From Vannielia litorea (GTDB lineage: Bacteria; Pseudomonadota; Alphaproteobacteria; Rhodobacterales; Rhodobacteraceae), in NCBI RefSeq assembly GCF_019801175.1, contig NZ_JAHVJR010000002.1, positions 1-64,000 on the forward strand: 64,000 bases of DNA, written 5' to 3'. Made by a program: the position numbers and the translations under genes. Positions within the stretch are counted from its first letter, which is position 1; each line of letters begins with the position of its first letter. This document shows, one piece after another, positions 40,939 to 50,561 of this stretch. Under the pieces are notes generated by a model. It was not told the origin of the DNA. It ran no database searches and saw nothing but the letters and a program-made list of their open reading frames with translations.

Positions 40939-42224
40939 ACCTCTCTGCTCGTCGCCCGCTGATTCTTGGTTTCATTGCCCTGCTCCTGCTGATCGGCGGC
41001 TTTGGCACATGGGCCACCTTCTCCAACATCTCCGGCGCCATCATTGCCAGCGGCCAGATCGAGGTGGAGCAGAACCGGCAGATCGTTCAGCACCCAGATG
41101 GCGGGGTGGTCGACAAGGTGCTGGTGGTCGAGGGCGATATCGTCGCCGCCGGCGAAGTGGTGATCCAACTCGATGCCTCGGAACTCACCTCCGAATTGGC
41201 CATCGTGGAGGGTCAGCTGTTTGAGATCATGGCCCGCGCCGCCCGGCTGGGTGCCGAGCGGGACGAGGCCGAGTCGCTGGAGTTCGCCAAGGAGCTCTCG
41301 GACCGGGCCACGGGATGGCCGGAGATTGCCGAGTTGGTCGAGGGCCAGTCGCGGCTCTTTGAGGCCCGTAAGGAGTCGCTCGCCAAGGAAGCCGAGCAAC
41401 TGGCCCGCCGGAAGGGGCAGATCGACAATCAGGTGGAGGGAATCGACGCCCAGAGCGCCTCGCTCACCCGCCAGCTCGAACTGATCGAGAAAGAGCTCGA
41501 AACCCAGCGCGGCCTCTTCGACCGGGGTTTGGTGAGCTATGACAAGGTGCTGACGCTGGAGCGCGAACAGGCGCGGCTTTCAGGCGAGATCGGGCGGCTG
41601 AGCGCCTCTCGTGCAGAGGCCGAGGGCCGGATCACCGAATTGGATATCGAGATTCTCAAGCTCGCCGCCGACAGACGCGAGGAGGCGATTACCCAACTGC
41701 GGGATATTTCGGCGCAAGAGGCCGAGCTGATGGAACGGCGGCAGGCGCTGAACGTGCGCCTCTCACGGCTCGATATCCGGGCACCCGTGGCCGGCGTCGT
41801 CTACGGGCTGACGGTCAACACCCCCCGCTCGGTGATCCGGCCCGCCGACCCGGTGCTCTACCTCATCCCGCAAGACAGGCCGCTGGTCATCGCCGCGCGG
41901 GTCCAGCCGATCCACATTGATCAGGTCTACGTCGGGCAAGATGCGGTTCTGCGCTTTCCCGCCTTCGACAGCCGCACCACCCCCGAACTCTCGGGCAAGG
42001 TGATGCAGGTCTCCGCCGATGCCTTCACCGATGAGCGCAGCCAGTCCACGTTCTACCGCGCCGAGATTCGGCTGAACGAGGGCGAGATGAGCAAGCTGGC
42101 GGGCAAGGCGATCTTGCCCGGCATGCCGGTCGAAAGCTTCATTCGGACGGAAGATCGCAGCCCGCTGGCCTATCTGGTCAAGCCGTTGACAGATTACTTC
42201 AACAAGGCGTTCCGCGAGAGTTGA
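40935..42224 (+). CDS. HlyD family type I secretion adaptor (PrtE-like)
   Basis: The 429-aa membrane fusion protein joins the inner-membrane ABC exporter to an outer-membrane channel. One N-terminal membrane helix (LILGFIALLLLIGGFGTWAT) is followed by a biotinyl-lipoyl-like part (VQHPDGGVVDKVLVVEGD), a long coiled coil (about 140-270, rich in Glu, Arg and Leu) and the RIRAPVAGVVYGL-type hairpin segment DIRAPVAGVVYGLTVN. It starts in an ATGA overlap with the ABC gene. The outer-membrane partner must be encoded elsewhere. Confidence 0.93.
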   Translation: MNLSARRPLILGFIALLLLIGGFGTWATFSNISGAIIASGQIEVEQNRQIVQHPDGGVVDKVLVVEGDIVAAGEVVIQLDASELTSELAIVEGQLFEIMARAARLGAERDEAESLEFAKELSDRATGWPEIAELVEGQSRLFEARKESLAKEAEQLARRKGQIDNQVEGIDAQSASLTRQLELIEKELETQRGLFDRGLVSYDKVLTLEREQARLSGEIGRLSASRAEAEGRITELDIEILKLAADRREEAITQLRDISAQEAELMERRQALNVRLSRLDIRAPVAGVVYGLTVNTPRSVIRPADPVLYLIPQDRPLVIAARVQPIHIDQVYVGQDAVLRFPAFDSRTTPELSGKVMQVSADAFTDERSQSTFYRAEIRLNEGEMSKLAGKAILPGMPVESFIRTEDRSPLAYLVKPLTDYFNKAFRES

Positions 42225-42240
42225 GGCTCTGGATGGCGCC

Positions 42241-42474
42241 TTACGGCAGAACCACCGAGCGGCGCACATTGCCATGCCACTCCGGCGTCGGCTGGGCAGC
42301 AGCAGCGGCTTGCGATGCCTGAAGCCGCGCCGCGTAGTCGGGCGCATTGGCGATGAAAAGACCAAGCATCACGCCAATGGCGAGGGCGACAATCAGGCTG
42401 GGAAGATGCTCGGTAGCCACTAACCGTGGGCGCGGCAGCCTATGGGCAGGAGAAGCAATATCGGTGACGGTCAT
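42241..42474 (-). CDS. Small hypothetical membrane protein, 77 aa
   Basis: The 77-aa protein has one membrane helix in the middle (SLIVALAIGVMLGLFIANA, about 26-44), a Pro/Arg-containing N-terminus and an Ala/Gln-rich stretch before a C-terminal WHGNVRRSVVLP. It is not recognised. It ends 16 bp from the convergent HlyD gene stop. Start ATG 42474 follows AAAGGAACGCCCC. Confidence 0.6.
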   Translation of the reverse strand: MTVTDIASPAHRLPRPRLVATEHLPSLIVALAIGVMLGLFIANAPDYAARLQASQAAAAAQPTPEWHGNVRRSVVLP

Positions 42475-42567
42475 GGGGCGTTCCTTTCAGGGATACCGCC
42501 AATGTAAGCCTTGCGCCGACCCAACAGAAATGAATTGTTTTTACGATACCCATCAATGAGCTTGATA

Positions 42568-44124
42568 TCAGCGCTCCGCGCTTCCGCGCCTGCGCATGGC
42601 GGATTTCAACTCGCTCAACCGCAGCGCACCTGTGACGTGGGCGGCGGCGAAGTAGCTGACGATTCCGCTCATCACCAGAGCCAGCAACGCCCAGTATCGG
42701 ACGCCTGCCGTGTAGAGCGCCTCGCCCAGCGCCCATTCAGTCGCCAATAGCACCGCCCCCATCAGCGCAGCCGATAGCGCGATTCGCGGCAGCCGGGCGA
42801 GCAACCGTGCGTCCACCTGTGCCGCCGCGCCCATCTTGCGCGACCCGCGCCAGAGCAGCAGCACCATCGCCCACCCCGCGACCGTGGTGCCCAGCGCCGC
42901 GCCGACGAACCCGAAGGTAAGGGCAAGGCCGATGGCAGCCACCGCGTTGACCACCATCGCCACGAACGCGTAGTTCATCGGGCGGCGAGTGTCATGGCGG
43001 GCGTAGTAGAGCGGTTGCAGCACCTTCTGCAGGACAAAGGCGGGCAACCCGAGCCCGTAGGCCGCGGTGGCCAACGCCGTTGCTTCGGCGGCCTCGGCAT
43101 CGAACGCGCCGCGCTGATAGAGCACCGAGCAGATCGGCCCGGCGACCAGCACCAGCGCAACGGCAGCGGGCACCGTCAACACCAGCGCGAACTCCGTGGC
43201 GCGGTTGAACCCATCGCGCCCGGCCTGCTCATTCCCGGCGGCAAGGCGGCGGGACAGCTCGGGCAGAAGCACCACACCAATGGCGATGGCGACCACCCCC
43301 AAGGGGAGCTGATAGAGCCGATCCGCAAGGTTCAGATACTGGATCGCCCCGTCATAGAAACTGGCGACCTGACGGCTGACCAGCAAGTTCACCTGCAACA
43401 CCCCGCCTGCCAGCGCGGCGGGAGCGGCGATGATCGCGAGGCGCTTCAGCTCGGGAGTCATCCGCGGCATTCGCGGCACCAGCCGGAACCCCGCGCGTGA
43501 GGCGGCGACCCAAACCAACGCCATCTGGGCCACGCCCGCAATCGGCACCGCCCAAGAGAGGGTGAGGCCAAAGTCCCAGCCACGTGCCGAGGCTGTGAGC
43601 ATGGCCGCAACGAGGATGACGTTCAGCAGCACAGGTGCGGCGGCGGCCGCGGCAAACTTGCCGGTGGCGTTCAGCACGCCCGAGAGCAGGGCCGCCAGCG
43701 AGATGAACAGAATGTACGGGAAACAGATGCGCCCGAAGGTGGTGGCAAGGTCGAACCGTTCATCCTCGGCAAAGCCCGAGGCCATCGCCAATACGAGCCA
43801 AGGCATGATGAGCTGCGCCAGGAGGGTGAACACGATGAGCACGCCCGCCAGCCCGGCAAAGGCATCTCGGGCGAACCCCTGCGGGTCATCGCCGCTCTCG
43901 AGCTTCTTGGAGAAGATCGGAATGAAGGCGAGATTGAAGGCGCCTTCGGCAAAGAACCGGCGGAACATGTTGGGCAGGGTGAAGGCGACCACGAAAGCCT
44001 CAGCCACCGGCCCGTCGCCCAGCCTGGCAGCGATGAGAATATCGCGGGCAAACCCCATGACGCGGCTGAGCAGCGTCCAGAGTCCGACGGTCAGAAAGCC
44101 CTTGATCAGGCGAATGGGTTGCAT
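42568..44124 (-). CDS. murJ: Lipid II flippase MurJ
   Basis: The 518-aa protein has about 14 membrane helices and translocates lipid II for peptidoglycan synthesis. MOP-superfamily motifs include FLTVGLWTLLSRVMGFARDI at the N-terminus and FRRFFAEGAFNLAFIPIF. Length is normal. It lies 70 bp downstream of glnD on the same strand, a gene order seen in many alphaproteobacteria. Confidence 0.95.
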   Translation of the reverse strand: MQPIRLIKGFLTVGLWTLLSRVMGFARDILIAARLGDGPVAEAFVVAFTLPNMFRRFFAEGAFNLAFIPIFSKKLESGDDPQGFARDAFAGLAGVLIVFTLLAQLIMPWLVLAMASGFAEDERFDLATTFGRICFPYILFISLAALLSGVLNATGKFAAAAAAPVLLNVILVAAMLTASARGWDFGLTLSWAVPIAGVAQMALVWVAASRAGFRLVPRMPRMTPELKRLAIIAAPAALAGGVLQVNLLVSRQVASFYDGAIQYLNLADRLYQLPLGVVAIAIGVVLLPELSRRLAAGNEQAGRDGFNRATEFALVLTVPAAVALVLVAGPICSVLYQRGAFDAEAAEATALATAAYGLGLPAFVLQKVLQPLYYARHDTRRPMNYAFVAMVVNAVAAIGLALTFGFVGAALGTTVAGWAMVLLLWRGSRKMGAAAQVDARLLARLPRIALSAALMGAVLLATEWALGEALYTAGVRYWALLALVMSGIVSYFAAAHVTGALRLSELKSAMRRRGSAER

Positions 44125-44194
44125 GGCGCTGCTCGGTTCGTTTTGGCGCGATCATACAGGGGCGGGAGGGCCGGGGGAATGGAGATTGCCCGAC

Positions 44195-47119
44195 CTACCC
44201 GTTTGCCCTGTCAGTCCCCGCCTGCACGGCCTCTTTGAGCTTCGCCTCTAGCGCCTTCTGCTTGCTCTCCGAGTGGATCTTCAGCCCGAACATGTCTTTC
44301 ACATAAAAGCTGTCGACGGCCTGTGCGCCATATGTGGCGATGACCGCAGAGGCGATTTGCAGGTTCCGCTCCGAGAGGGTGCGGGCAAGATCGTAGAGCA
44401 GGCCGGGGCGGTCGCGGGTGTCGACCTCGATGATGGTGTAAATCTCCGAGCCCTCGTTGTCGAAGCTGACCGTGGTGGGGAAGCGGAAGCTCTTTTCGCG
44501 CTTCTTGAACTTGTCCTTCTTGGTCAGCTCGGCGCGAGCCAGAACCTCTCCCTTCAGCGTACGCGAAATCATGGCACGGAGCCGGTCGAGTTTGCCCGCA
44601 GAGTAGGGGTTGCCCTCGGCGTCCTGAATCCAGAACACCGGCGTCGCGTAGCCGTCCTTGGTGGTATAGGTCCGGGCGTCCACCACGTTGGCCCCCACGA
44701 GTGCCAAGGCCCCCGCGATGCGGGCAAAAATACCGGGGTGGTCGGCCAGGGCAAAGGTGGCCCGTGTGGCATCGCGGTCGTCATCCGGGGTGAGGTCGAT
44801 GCGAATCTCATCATCCCCAAGCCCTTGCAGCAACCCAGCGATGATCACCTGCGTCTGGGTCGAGAGACCTTGTAGATAGGGGTCGTAATGCCGCGCCAGC
44901 TCGGCACGCACATCGGCCTTGTCCCAGCCCTCCAGAGCCTCGCGCAGCTCACGTCGCGCCTCGGCGCTCTGCTTGTCGCGGTTCAGGTCCTCCAGCCCAT
45001 TCTCGAGCCCGTCGGCGGTTTGCCGGTAGAGGTTGCGCAGTAGCTGGGCCTTCCAGTTGTTCCACGTCTCCGGGCCGACACCGCGAATGTCGCAGACCGT
45101 GAGCACGGTCAGCAGATCGAGCCGTTTCTTGGTTTTCACCGCACGGGCGAAGCTGCGAATGGTGCGGGGATCGGAGAGGTCGCGCTTTTGCGCCATGTCC
45201 GACATCAGCAGGTGGTAGCGCACCAGCCATTCCACGTCCTCCGCTTCACGCGGCTTGAGGTGAAAGCGGGGCAGCACGGCGCGGGCAATTTTGGCACCCA
45301 GAACAGAGTGGTCTTCCTCCCGGCCCTTGCCGATATCGTGGAACAGTAGAGCGAGGTAGAGCACCTTGCGGTTCACACCCTTCTTGAGGATGCGGGAGGC
45401 CACGGGCAGGTCTTCCACCAGTTCCTCGCGCTCGATCTGGGCGAGCTGGCTGATGCACTGGATGGTGTGCTCATCCACCGTGTAGCTGTGATAGATGTTG
45501 AACTGCATCATCGCCACGATCGGGGCGAACTCTGGGATGAAGGCCGAGAGCGCGCCAAGCTCGTTCATCCGGCGCAGCGCCCGCTCGGGGTTGCCATGCT
45601 TCACCAGCAAATCGAGGAAGATGCGGGCGGCCTCCTTGTCGCCACGCATGTCATCATCGATCAGGTCGAGATTGGCGGTGATGAGTCGCATCGCATCGGG
45701 GTGGATCAGCAGACCTGTGCGCAGGGCCTCTTCGAAGATCCGCAGAAGGTTCAGCTTGTCTGCCAGAAACTTCTTTTCATCCTTCACGTCGAGCCGGTTC
45801 TGCCGCACGGCATAGCCCGGCTTCACCTTGCGGCGGCGGAGCAGCCCCATGAGGCCCGGCAGCTGCTTGGCGTGATCGGCCTCGAGTGCGGTGAGGAAGA
45901 TGCGGGTCAGCTCGCCGACCATCGTCGCGTGGCGGAAGTAATCCTGCATGAAGTGCTCAACGCCCCGGCGGCCCGGGCTGTCGGCATAGCCCATCCGCTC
46001 GGCAACCTCGATCTGCATGTCGAAGGTCAGCTGGTCAGCCGGACGACCGGCGATCAGGTGCAAATGCGCGCGCACCGCCCAAAGGAAGTTTTCGGCCTGC
46101 TCGAAGGCCCAGTATTCCTCCGGGGTAAAGACGCCAAGCGGCACGAGATCTTCGATTTTGTCCACGTGGTGGATGTATTTGGCGATCCAGAACAGGCTCT
46201 GAAGGTCGCGCAGACCACCTTTGCCCTCCTTCACGTTAGGCTCCAGCATGTATCGCTGGCCACCTTGCTTCTTGTGTCGCTCGGAGCGCTCATCGAGTTT
46301 GGCCTCGATGAACTCCTTGCCGGTGCCCGCAAACAGGCCCTGATGGAGCTTGGTGTGAAGCTCCGCCTCCAGCGCCTTGTCACCGGCGAGAAAGCGCAAC
46401 TCGATCAGCGAGGTTCGGATCGTGTAGTCCTGCTTGCCGAGGCGCAGGCAATCTTTCACCGTGCGGCTGGCGTGGCCCACCTTCATGTGAAGATCCCACA
46501 GGATGTAGAGCGTGCTCTCGATCACGCTCTCGGCCCAAGGGGTGATCTTGTAGGGGGTGAGGAACAGCAGGTCGACATCCGACTGCGGGCTCATCTCGGC
46601 CCGGCCGTAGCCGCCTACTGCGCAGAGCGCGAGCCGCTCCGAAGCGGTGGGGTTGGGCAGCGGATGCAGGAAGCGCCGGGCAGCCCAGAAGGCTGTCACC
46701 ACAAGCCCGTCGGTCAGGTAAGCATAGGCATGCACCATTTCGCGGGCGCGCAGTGGGTGGGCCTCGAAGGCCGCGCCAATATTTGCCCGCCCGGCCTTTG
46801 CCGCTGCGTTCAGGTGCCGCGTGATGAGGCCGCGCAGAGCCATGGCATCGCCGCCTGCATCCCGGCACTCGGCCTCTATGGCCTCGGCTAGGACTGCAGG
46901 GTCGATGATCTCTTCCGGCGGGCACAGGAGCGCGCCGGAAGGGGTGATCGGGTCTGGCAGGTGCGGGCTGGCAGGCTGCCGGTCAGAAACCGGCTCCGCC
47001 AAAGCTTCTTGGGGCTGGGTCAATGACAACGACCTGATTGTTTCGGATTTGGGCGATGGCGAGGCCACGCTGGTTGGTGCCGTCGCCGCGGAGCCGGAAG
47101 ATACCGCCGGTGCCGACAA
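44195..47119 (-). CDS. glnD: [Protein-PII] uridylyltransferase / uridylyl-removing enzyme
   Basis: This bifunctional nitrogen sensor modifies P-II at Tyr51 under nitrogen limitation and reverses this with glutamine. The nucleotidyltransferase domain has GGYGRAEMSPQSDVDLLFL; the HD domain has LFHDIGKGREEDHSV; two ACT domains follow near 745-820 and 860-940. The ATG at 47119 gives 974 aa but overlaps the LpoA-like gene by 137 bp, and its first 40 residues are low-complexity. TTG codons at 47029, 47023 and 47002 could be the real start. The target P-II gene glnK is at 34378. Confidence 0.93.
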   Translation of the reverse strand: MSAPAVSSGSAATAPTSVASPSPKSETIRSLSLTQPQEALAEPVSDRQPASPHLPDPITPSGALLCPPEEIIDPAVLAEAIEAECRDAGGDAMALRGLITRHLNAAAKAGRANIGAAFEAHPLRAREMVHAYAYLTDGLVVTAFWAARRFLHPLPNPTASERLALCAVGGYGRAEMSPQSDVDLLFLTPYKITPWAESVIESTLYILWDLHMKVGHASRTVKDCLRLGKQDYTIRTSLIELRFLAGDKALEAELHTKLHQGLFAGTGKEFIEAKLDERSERHKKQGGQRYMLEPNVKEGKGGLRDLQSLFWIAKYIHHVDKIEDLVPLGVFTPEEYWAFEQAENFLWAVRAHLHLIAGRPADQLTFDMQIEVAERMGYADSPGRRGVEHFMQDYFRHATMVGELTRIFLTALEADHAKQLPGLMGLLRRRKVKPGYAVRQNRLDVKDEKKFLADKLNLLRIFEEALRTGLLIHPDAMRLITANLDLIDDDMRGDKEAARIFLDLLVKHGNPERALRRMNELGALSAFIPEFAPIVAMMQFNIYHSYTVDEHTIQCISQLAQIEREELVEDLPVASRILKKGVNRKVLYLALLFHDIGKGREEDHSVLGAKIARAVLPRFHLKPREAEDVEWLVRYHLLMSDMAQKRDLSDPRTIRSFARAVKTKKRLDLLTVLTVCDIRGVGPETWNNWKAQLLRNLYRQTADGLENGLEDLNRDKQSAEARRELREALEGWDKADVRAELARHYDPYLQGLSTQTQVIIAGLLQGLGDDEIRIDLTPDDDRDATRATFALADHPGIFARIAGALALVGANVVDARTYTTKDGYATPVFWIQDAEGNPYSAGKLDRLRAMISRTLKGEVLARAELTKKDKFKKREKSFRFPTTVSFDNEGSEIYTIIEVDTRDRPGLLYDLARTLSERNLQIASAVIATYGAQAVDSFYVKDMFGLKIHSESKQKALEAKLKEAVQAGTDRANG

Positions 47120-48170
47120 AGCCCGAGCCCTGGGTCAGGGCGCCACGGGTCAGCGCATCGGCGCCGCGGCGCTCAACGAGGGCACCGATTGCGGCGATCC
47201 CGTCGAAGGCGAGGCCGGCGATCGGGTGCGGGCTGCCCCCGAAGCGGGCGGCGTAACGGTTCTGGAAGCTGGTGTAGAGGTTGTTATCCGGCAGGGCGAA
47301 CCAGGCGCCCTGAAGGCCGGGCTGTGTCAGCGCTTCGGCCGGAATGTCGAGGCGGCCAAGCCCGATGAATTGGGTCGCCGACGGCGAGAGGCCAGCCTCG
47401 GGCAACAGCTGCGCGAGGAAAGGCATCGCACCGTCATTGGTAGAGGTGAAGAACACCGAGGTCGCGCCCGAAGCCTTGGCCTGAGCAACGATGTTCGGCA
47501 CCGCCGCCACAAGCCCCTGCTGGCTCAGCTCGAACGAGACGGAGCCCGCGTTGCTGGCGCCGCTGTTCCGAATCGCCTTTGCAATGGCGTCGCGGCCGAT
47601 TTCCTCGGCAACCGAGCGGGCATGCACGGTGAAGATGTTGCCTTTGCCCTGACGCCGGGCGTAGGAGACCAGCCGGTTGGCGGTGTTCTCGAAGGTCGGG
47701 CCGAGGACGAACACATTGCCGCCCGCGATCTCCGGGTTATTGGAGAAGGCCAGCACGTTCACGCCCTCGTCGGCCACAGCCACACCGGCGGCATTGGCCG
47801 CTTCGGAGTAGACCGGCCCGAGGATGATCTTGGCACCGGCATTCACCGCCGCCTGCGCCTGCCGCGCCGCGGTCGCCGCATTGCCGGCGGTGTTGTAAAC
47901 CTGAAGGTCGATCTGCACACCGTCGAGATCGGCGATTGCGAGGCGCGCCGCGTTTTCGAGCGCCTTGGCCAGCACGTCATCGCCCGAGCGCCCGGAGCCG
48001 CCCGGCACCAGAAGCGCCACCGGAACGGCGCGGCTTGCGTCGATCTTCGGACCGGAGTTGCCGCCAACACCGCCAAGCGCCGCCGGGTCACAGGCAGCCA
48101 GAAGCGCAATGGCGCCAACGGCAAGGATCTTGGCCGCCAGGCGGCGGGGTGTCGTCAAGACGGCGAACAT
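46983..48170 (-). CDS. Penicillin-binding protein activator, LpoA-like lipoprotein
   Basis: The 395-aa lipoprotein (signal with lipobox ALLAACDP) has the periplasmic-binding-protein fold of the LpoA C-terminal domain: VPVALLVPGGSGRSGDDVLA, then GAKIILGPVYSEAANAAG and FIGLGRLDIPAEAL. LpoA activates PBP1A in enterics; the alphaproteobacterial proteins are shorter and lack the TPR half. It may serve the class A PBP at 34974. It overlaps the upstream end of the glnD frame and is divergent from rsmI, a common arrangement. Confidence 0.88.
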   Translation of the reverse strand: MFAVLTTPRRLAAKILAVGAIALLAACDPAALGGVGGNSGPKIDASRAVPVALLVPGGSGRSGDDVLAKALENAARLAIADLDGVQIDLQVYNTAGNAATAARQAQAAVNAGAKIILGPVYSEAANAAGVAVADEGVNVLAFSNNPEIAGGNVFVLGPTFENTANRLVSYARRQGKGNIFTVHARSVAEEIGRDAIAKAIRNSGASNAGSVSFELSQQGLVAAVPNIVAQAKASGATSVFFTSTNDGAMPFLAQLLPEAGLSPSATQFIGLGRLDIPAEALTQPGLQGAWFALPDNNLYTSFQNRYAARFGGSPHPIAGLAFDGIAAIGALVERRGADALTRGALTQGSGFVGTGGIFRLRGDGTNQRGLAIAQIRNNQVVVIDPAPRSFGGAGF

Positions 48171-48250
48171 GGGATACTCCTTCAGAGCCTCGGGGCTTCG
48201 GTGTCAACAGCCGGGTTCGAACAATTCTAACATCTGCGGGAGCCAAGTAA

Positions 48251-49141
48251 ATGTCTGAGCCTTCGGGAGGACCAGCCTGGCGCAAGACCCCGCTCGCGGC
48301 GGGCCTCTATTTCGTGGCGACCCCCATCGGCTCGGTGCGTGACATCACGTTGCGGGCGCTGGATGTGCTGGCCTCGGCGGAGGTCATCGCCGCCGAAGAT
48401 ACCCGCACGGCCCGCAAGCTGCTGGAGCTGCATGGCGTCCCGCTCGCCGGGCGTAGGTTGATCGCCTATCACGACCATTCGACTCCGGCAGCGCGGGACG
48501 GGCTTTTGAGGCTCGCCGCCGAAGGGGCCTCCATCGCCTATGTGAGCGAGGCGGGCTCCCCGCTGGTGGCCGATCCGGGCTTTGCGCTGAGCCGCGAGGC
48601 CGCCGCGCGGGGCATCCACATGACCACCGCCCCAGGTCCCTCGGCAGCCATTGCGGCGCTCACCCTCTCAGGCCTGCCCTCCGACCGCTTCACCTTCGTC
48701 GGCTTCCCGCCTTCCTCCGGCGGCCCGCGGAAGAAGTTCATCGAAGAGATCGCCGGGCTGGAGGCCACTGTGATCCTCTACGAATCCCCCAAGCGCGTTA
48801 GGGGATTGTTAGACCTTCTCTGCAACCATGCAGGGAAGGACCGCCCGGCAGCGCTTGCCCGCGAGTTAACCAAGAAGTTCGAGGAGGTTCGCCGGGGCTC
48901 GCTTGCGGAGTTACTCGTCTCGGTCGATGACAACCCGCCCCGCGGGGAGATCGCACTAATCCTTGGCCGGGCGGAGGCTGTAGAGGCCGATCCGCAGGCT
49001 GTCGATGCAGCGCTACGCTCGGCAATGGCGCGGCTCAGGGTCAAGGATGCCGCCGCCGAGGTGGCCGCCGCATACGGGCGGCCGAAGCGTGAGATGTATC
49101 AGCGGGCACTCGAGTTGGCCCGCTCTGATGGAGACAGTTGA
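48251..49141 (+). CDS. rsmI: 16S rRNA 2'-O-ribose C1402 methyltransferase
   Basis: The 296-aa SAM-dependent methyltransferase has the tetrapyrrole-methylase fold. GLYFVATPIGSVRDITLRAL and AAEDTRTARKLLELHG are hallmark segments, followed by YVSEAGSPLVADPG and VGFPPSSGGPRKKF. It modifies C1402 in the ribosomal P site. The stop codon TGA overlaps the ATG of yraN (TGATG). Divergent from the LpoA-like gene. Confidence 0.95.
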   Translation: MSEPSGGPAWRKTPLAAGLYFVATPIGSVRDITLRALDVLASAEVIAAEDTRTARKLLELHGVPLAGRRLIAYHDHSTPAARDGLLRLAAEGASIAYVSEAGSPLVADPGFALSREAAARGIHMTTAPGPSAAIAALTLSGLPSDRFTFVGFPPSSGGPRKKFIEEIAGLEATVILYESPKRVRGLLDLLCNHAGKDRPAALARELTKKFEEVRRGSLAELLVSVDDNPPRGEIALILGRAEAVEADPQAVDAALRSAMARLRVKDAAAEVAAAYGRPKREMYQRALELARSDGDS

Positions 49142-49530
49142 TGCCCTTTGACCTCGCCCCAAGCCCGGCACGCCGCCAACGCGGTCGGCGCAACTACGAT
49201 GCAGGGCGCATGGCCGAGGATTCCGTTGCGCTTCATTACGAAGCACAGGGCGTGAGGATCGCCGAGCGCAGATGGCGGGGCGAAGGCGGCGAGATCGATA
49301 TCGTGGCCGAAGCGCCGGACACGGTGGTTTTTGTCGAAGTCAAACAAAGCCGCACCTTCGACAGCGCTGCCGAAGCCATCACACCGCAGCAGGTTTCCCG
49401 CATCATGGCCGCAGCCTCCGAATACGTGGGCCGGTACCCCACTGCCCTCTCCACCCCGATGCGCTTCGACCTCGCACTAGTGAATGCACGCGGCGAGTTG
49501 CGCATTCTCGAAGGGGCGCTCTGCGCCTGA
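49141..49530 (+). CDS. YraN family (UPF0102) nuclease-like protein
   Basis: The 129-aa protein shows the UPF0102 pattern: YEAQGVRIAERRWRGEGGEI followed by DIVAEAPDTVVFVEVKQSRT, the D-ExK arrangement of an endonuclease-like fold. Its biochemical role is unproven. It starts in a TGATG overlap with rsmI, the conserved gene order. gshB follows 62 bp later. Confidence 0.9.
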   Translation: MPFDLAPSPARRQRGRRNYDAGRMAEDSVALHYEAQGVRIAERRWRGEGGEIDIVAEAPDTVVFVEVKQSRTFDSAAEAITPQQVSRIMAAASEYVGRYPTALSTPMRFDLALVNARGELRILEGALCA

Positions 49531-49592
49531 GCCGTTGCAACTCCCTGCCCGCTCCGCCATGAGAAAGGAGCAGAAGCTTGAGGGGGTGCGCG

Positions 49593-50537
49593 ATGAAGGT
49601 CGCCTTTCAGATGGATCCGATCGGCAGCGTGAACATCAACGCCGACAGCAGCTTTCGACTCGCCGAAGAGGCACAGGCGCGGGGATGGGAACTGTTCTAC
49701 TACACCCCGGACAAACTGTCTTGGAAACAGGGCAGGGTCGTCGCCCAAGGCTGGCCGCTGGAGGTGCGCCGCGTCGAAGGCGACCACTTCAGCCTTGGCG
49801 AGCTAGCTGAGATCGACCTGGCCGAGATGGATGTGGTCTGGCTCCGGCAGGATCCGCCGTTCGACATGGGCTACATCACGACCACCCATCTGCTTGAGCA
49901 GATAGGCGGTAAGACACTCGTGGTGAACGACCCCTTCTGGGTGCGCAACAGCCCCGAAAAGCTGCTCGTGCTGAACTTCCCAGACCTAACTCCTCCCACC
50001 CTGATCGCCCGCGACCTAGATGCGCTGAAGGCCTTTAAGGCTGAGCACAGCGACATCATCGTGAAACCGCTCTACGGCAACGGCGGCGCGGGCGTCTTCC
50101 GGCTCGGCCCGGACGACCGCAACCTTGCCTCGCTGCACGAGCTGTTCACCGGCATCAACCGCGAGCCGCTGATCGCCCAGAAGTTCCTGCCCGCCGTCTC
50201 GAAGGGCGACAAGCGGGTAATTCTGGTGGATGGAGAGCCGGTTGGTGCGATCAACCGGGTTCCGCTGGAGGGCGAAACCCGGTCCAACATGCACGTCGGT
50301 GGCAAACCGGTGAAGGTCGATCTGACCGAGCGCGACCGCGAGATCTGCGCCCGCATAGGCCCGCTCCTGCGGGAGCGCGGACAGGTGTTTGTGGGGATCG
50401 ACGTGATTGGCGAATGGCTCACCGAGATCAACGTGACCTCCCCCACCGGCATTCAGGAATTGGAGCGGTTCGACGGCATCAATGTCGCCGCCCAGATCTG
50501 GGACGCCATCGATCGCGGGATTGCCACCAAGGGCTGA
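49593..50537 (+). CDS. gshB: Glutathione synthase
   Basis: The 314-aa ATP-grasp enzyme joins gamma-glutamylcysteine and glycine. Visible segments are KVAFQMDPIGSVNINADSSF at the N-terminus, VKPLYGNGGAGVFRL (ATP-grasp loop), IAQKFLPAVSKGDKRVILVD and EINVTSPTGIQELERF. The ATG at 49593 follows AGGGGG and starts MKVAFQMD; the frame is open five codons earlier. Third gene of an rsmI-yraN-gshB group. Confidence 0.96.
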   Translation: MKVAFQMDPIGSVNINADSSFRLAEEAQARGWELFYYTPDKLSWKQGRVVAQGWPLEVRRVEGDHFSLGELAEIDLAEMDVVWLRQDPPFDMGYITTTHLLEQIGGKTLVVNDPFWVRNSPEKLLVLNFPDLTPPTLIARDLDALKAFKAEHSDIIVKPLYGNGGAGVFRLGPDDRNLASLHELFTGINREPLIAQKFLPAVSKGDKRVILVDGEPVGAINRVPLEGETRSNMHVGGKPVKVDLTERDREICARIGPLLRERGQVFVGIDVIGEWLTEINVTSPTGIQELERFDGINVAAQIWDAIDRGIATKG

Positions 50538-50561
50538 AGGCGGAACACGCCCGCAAGGCTC

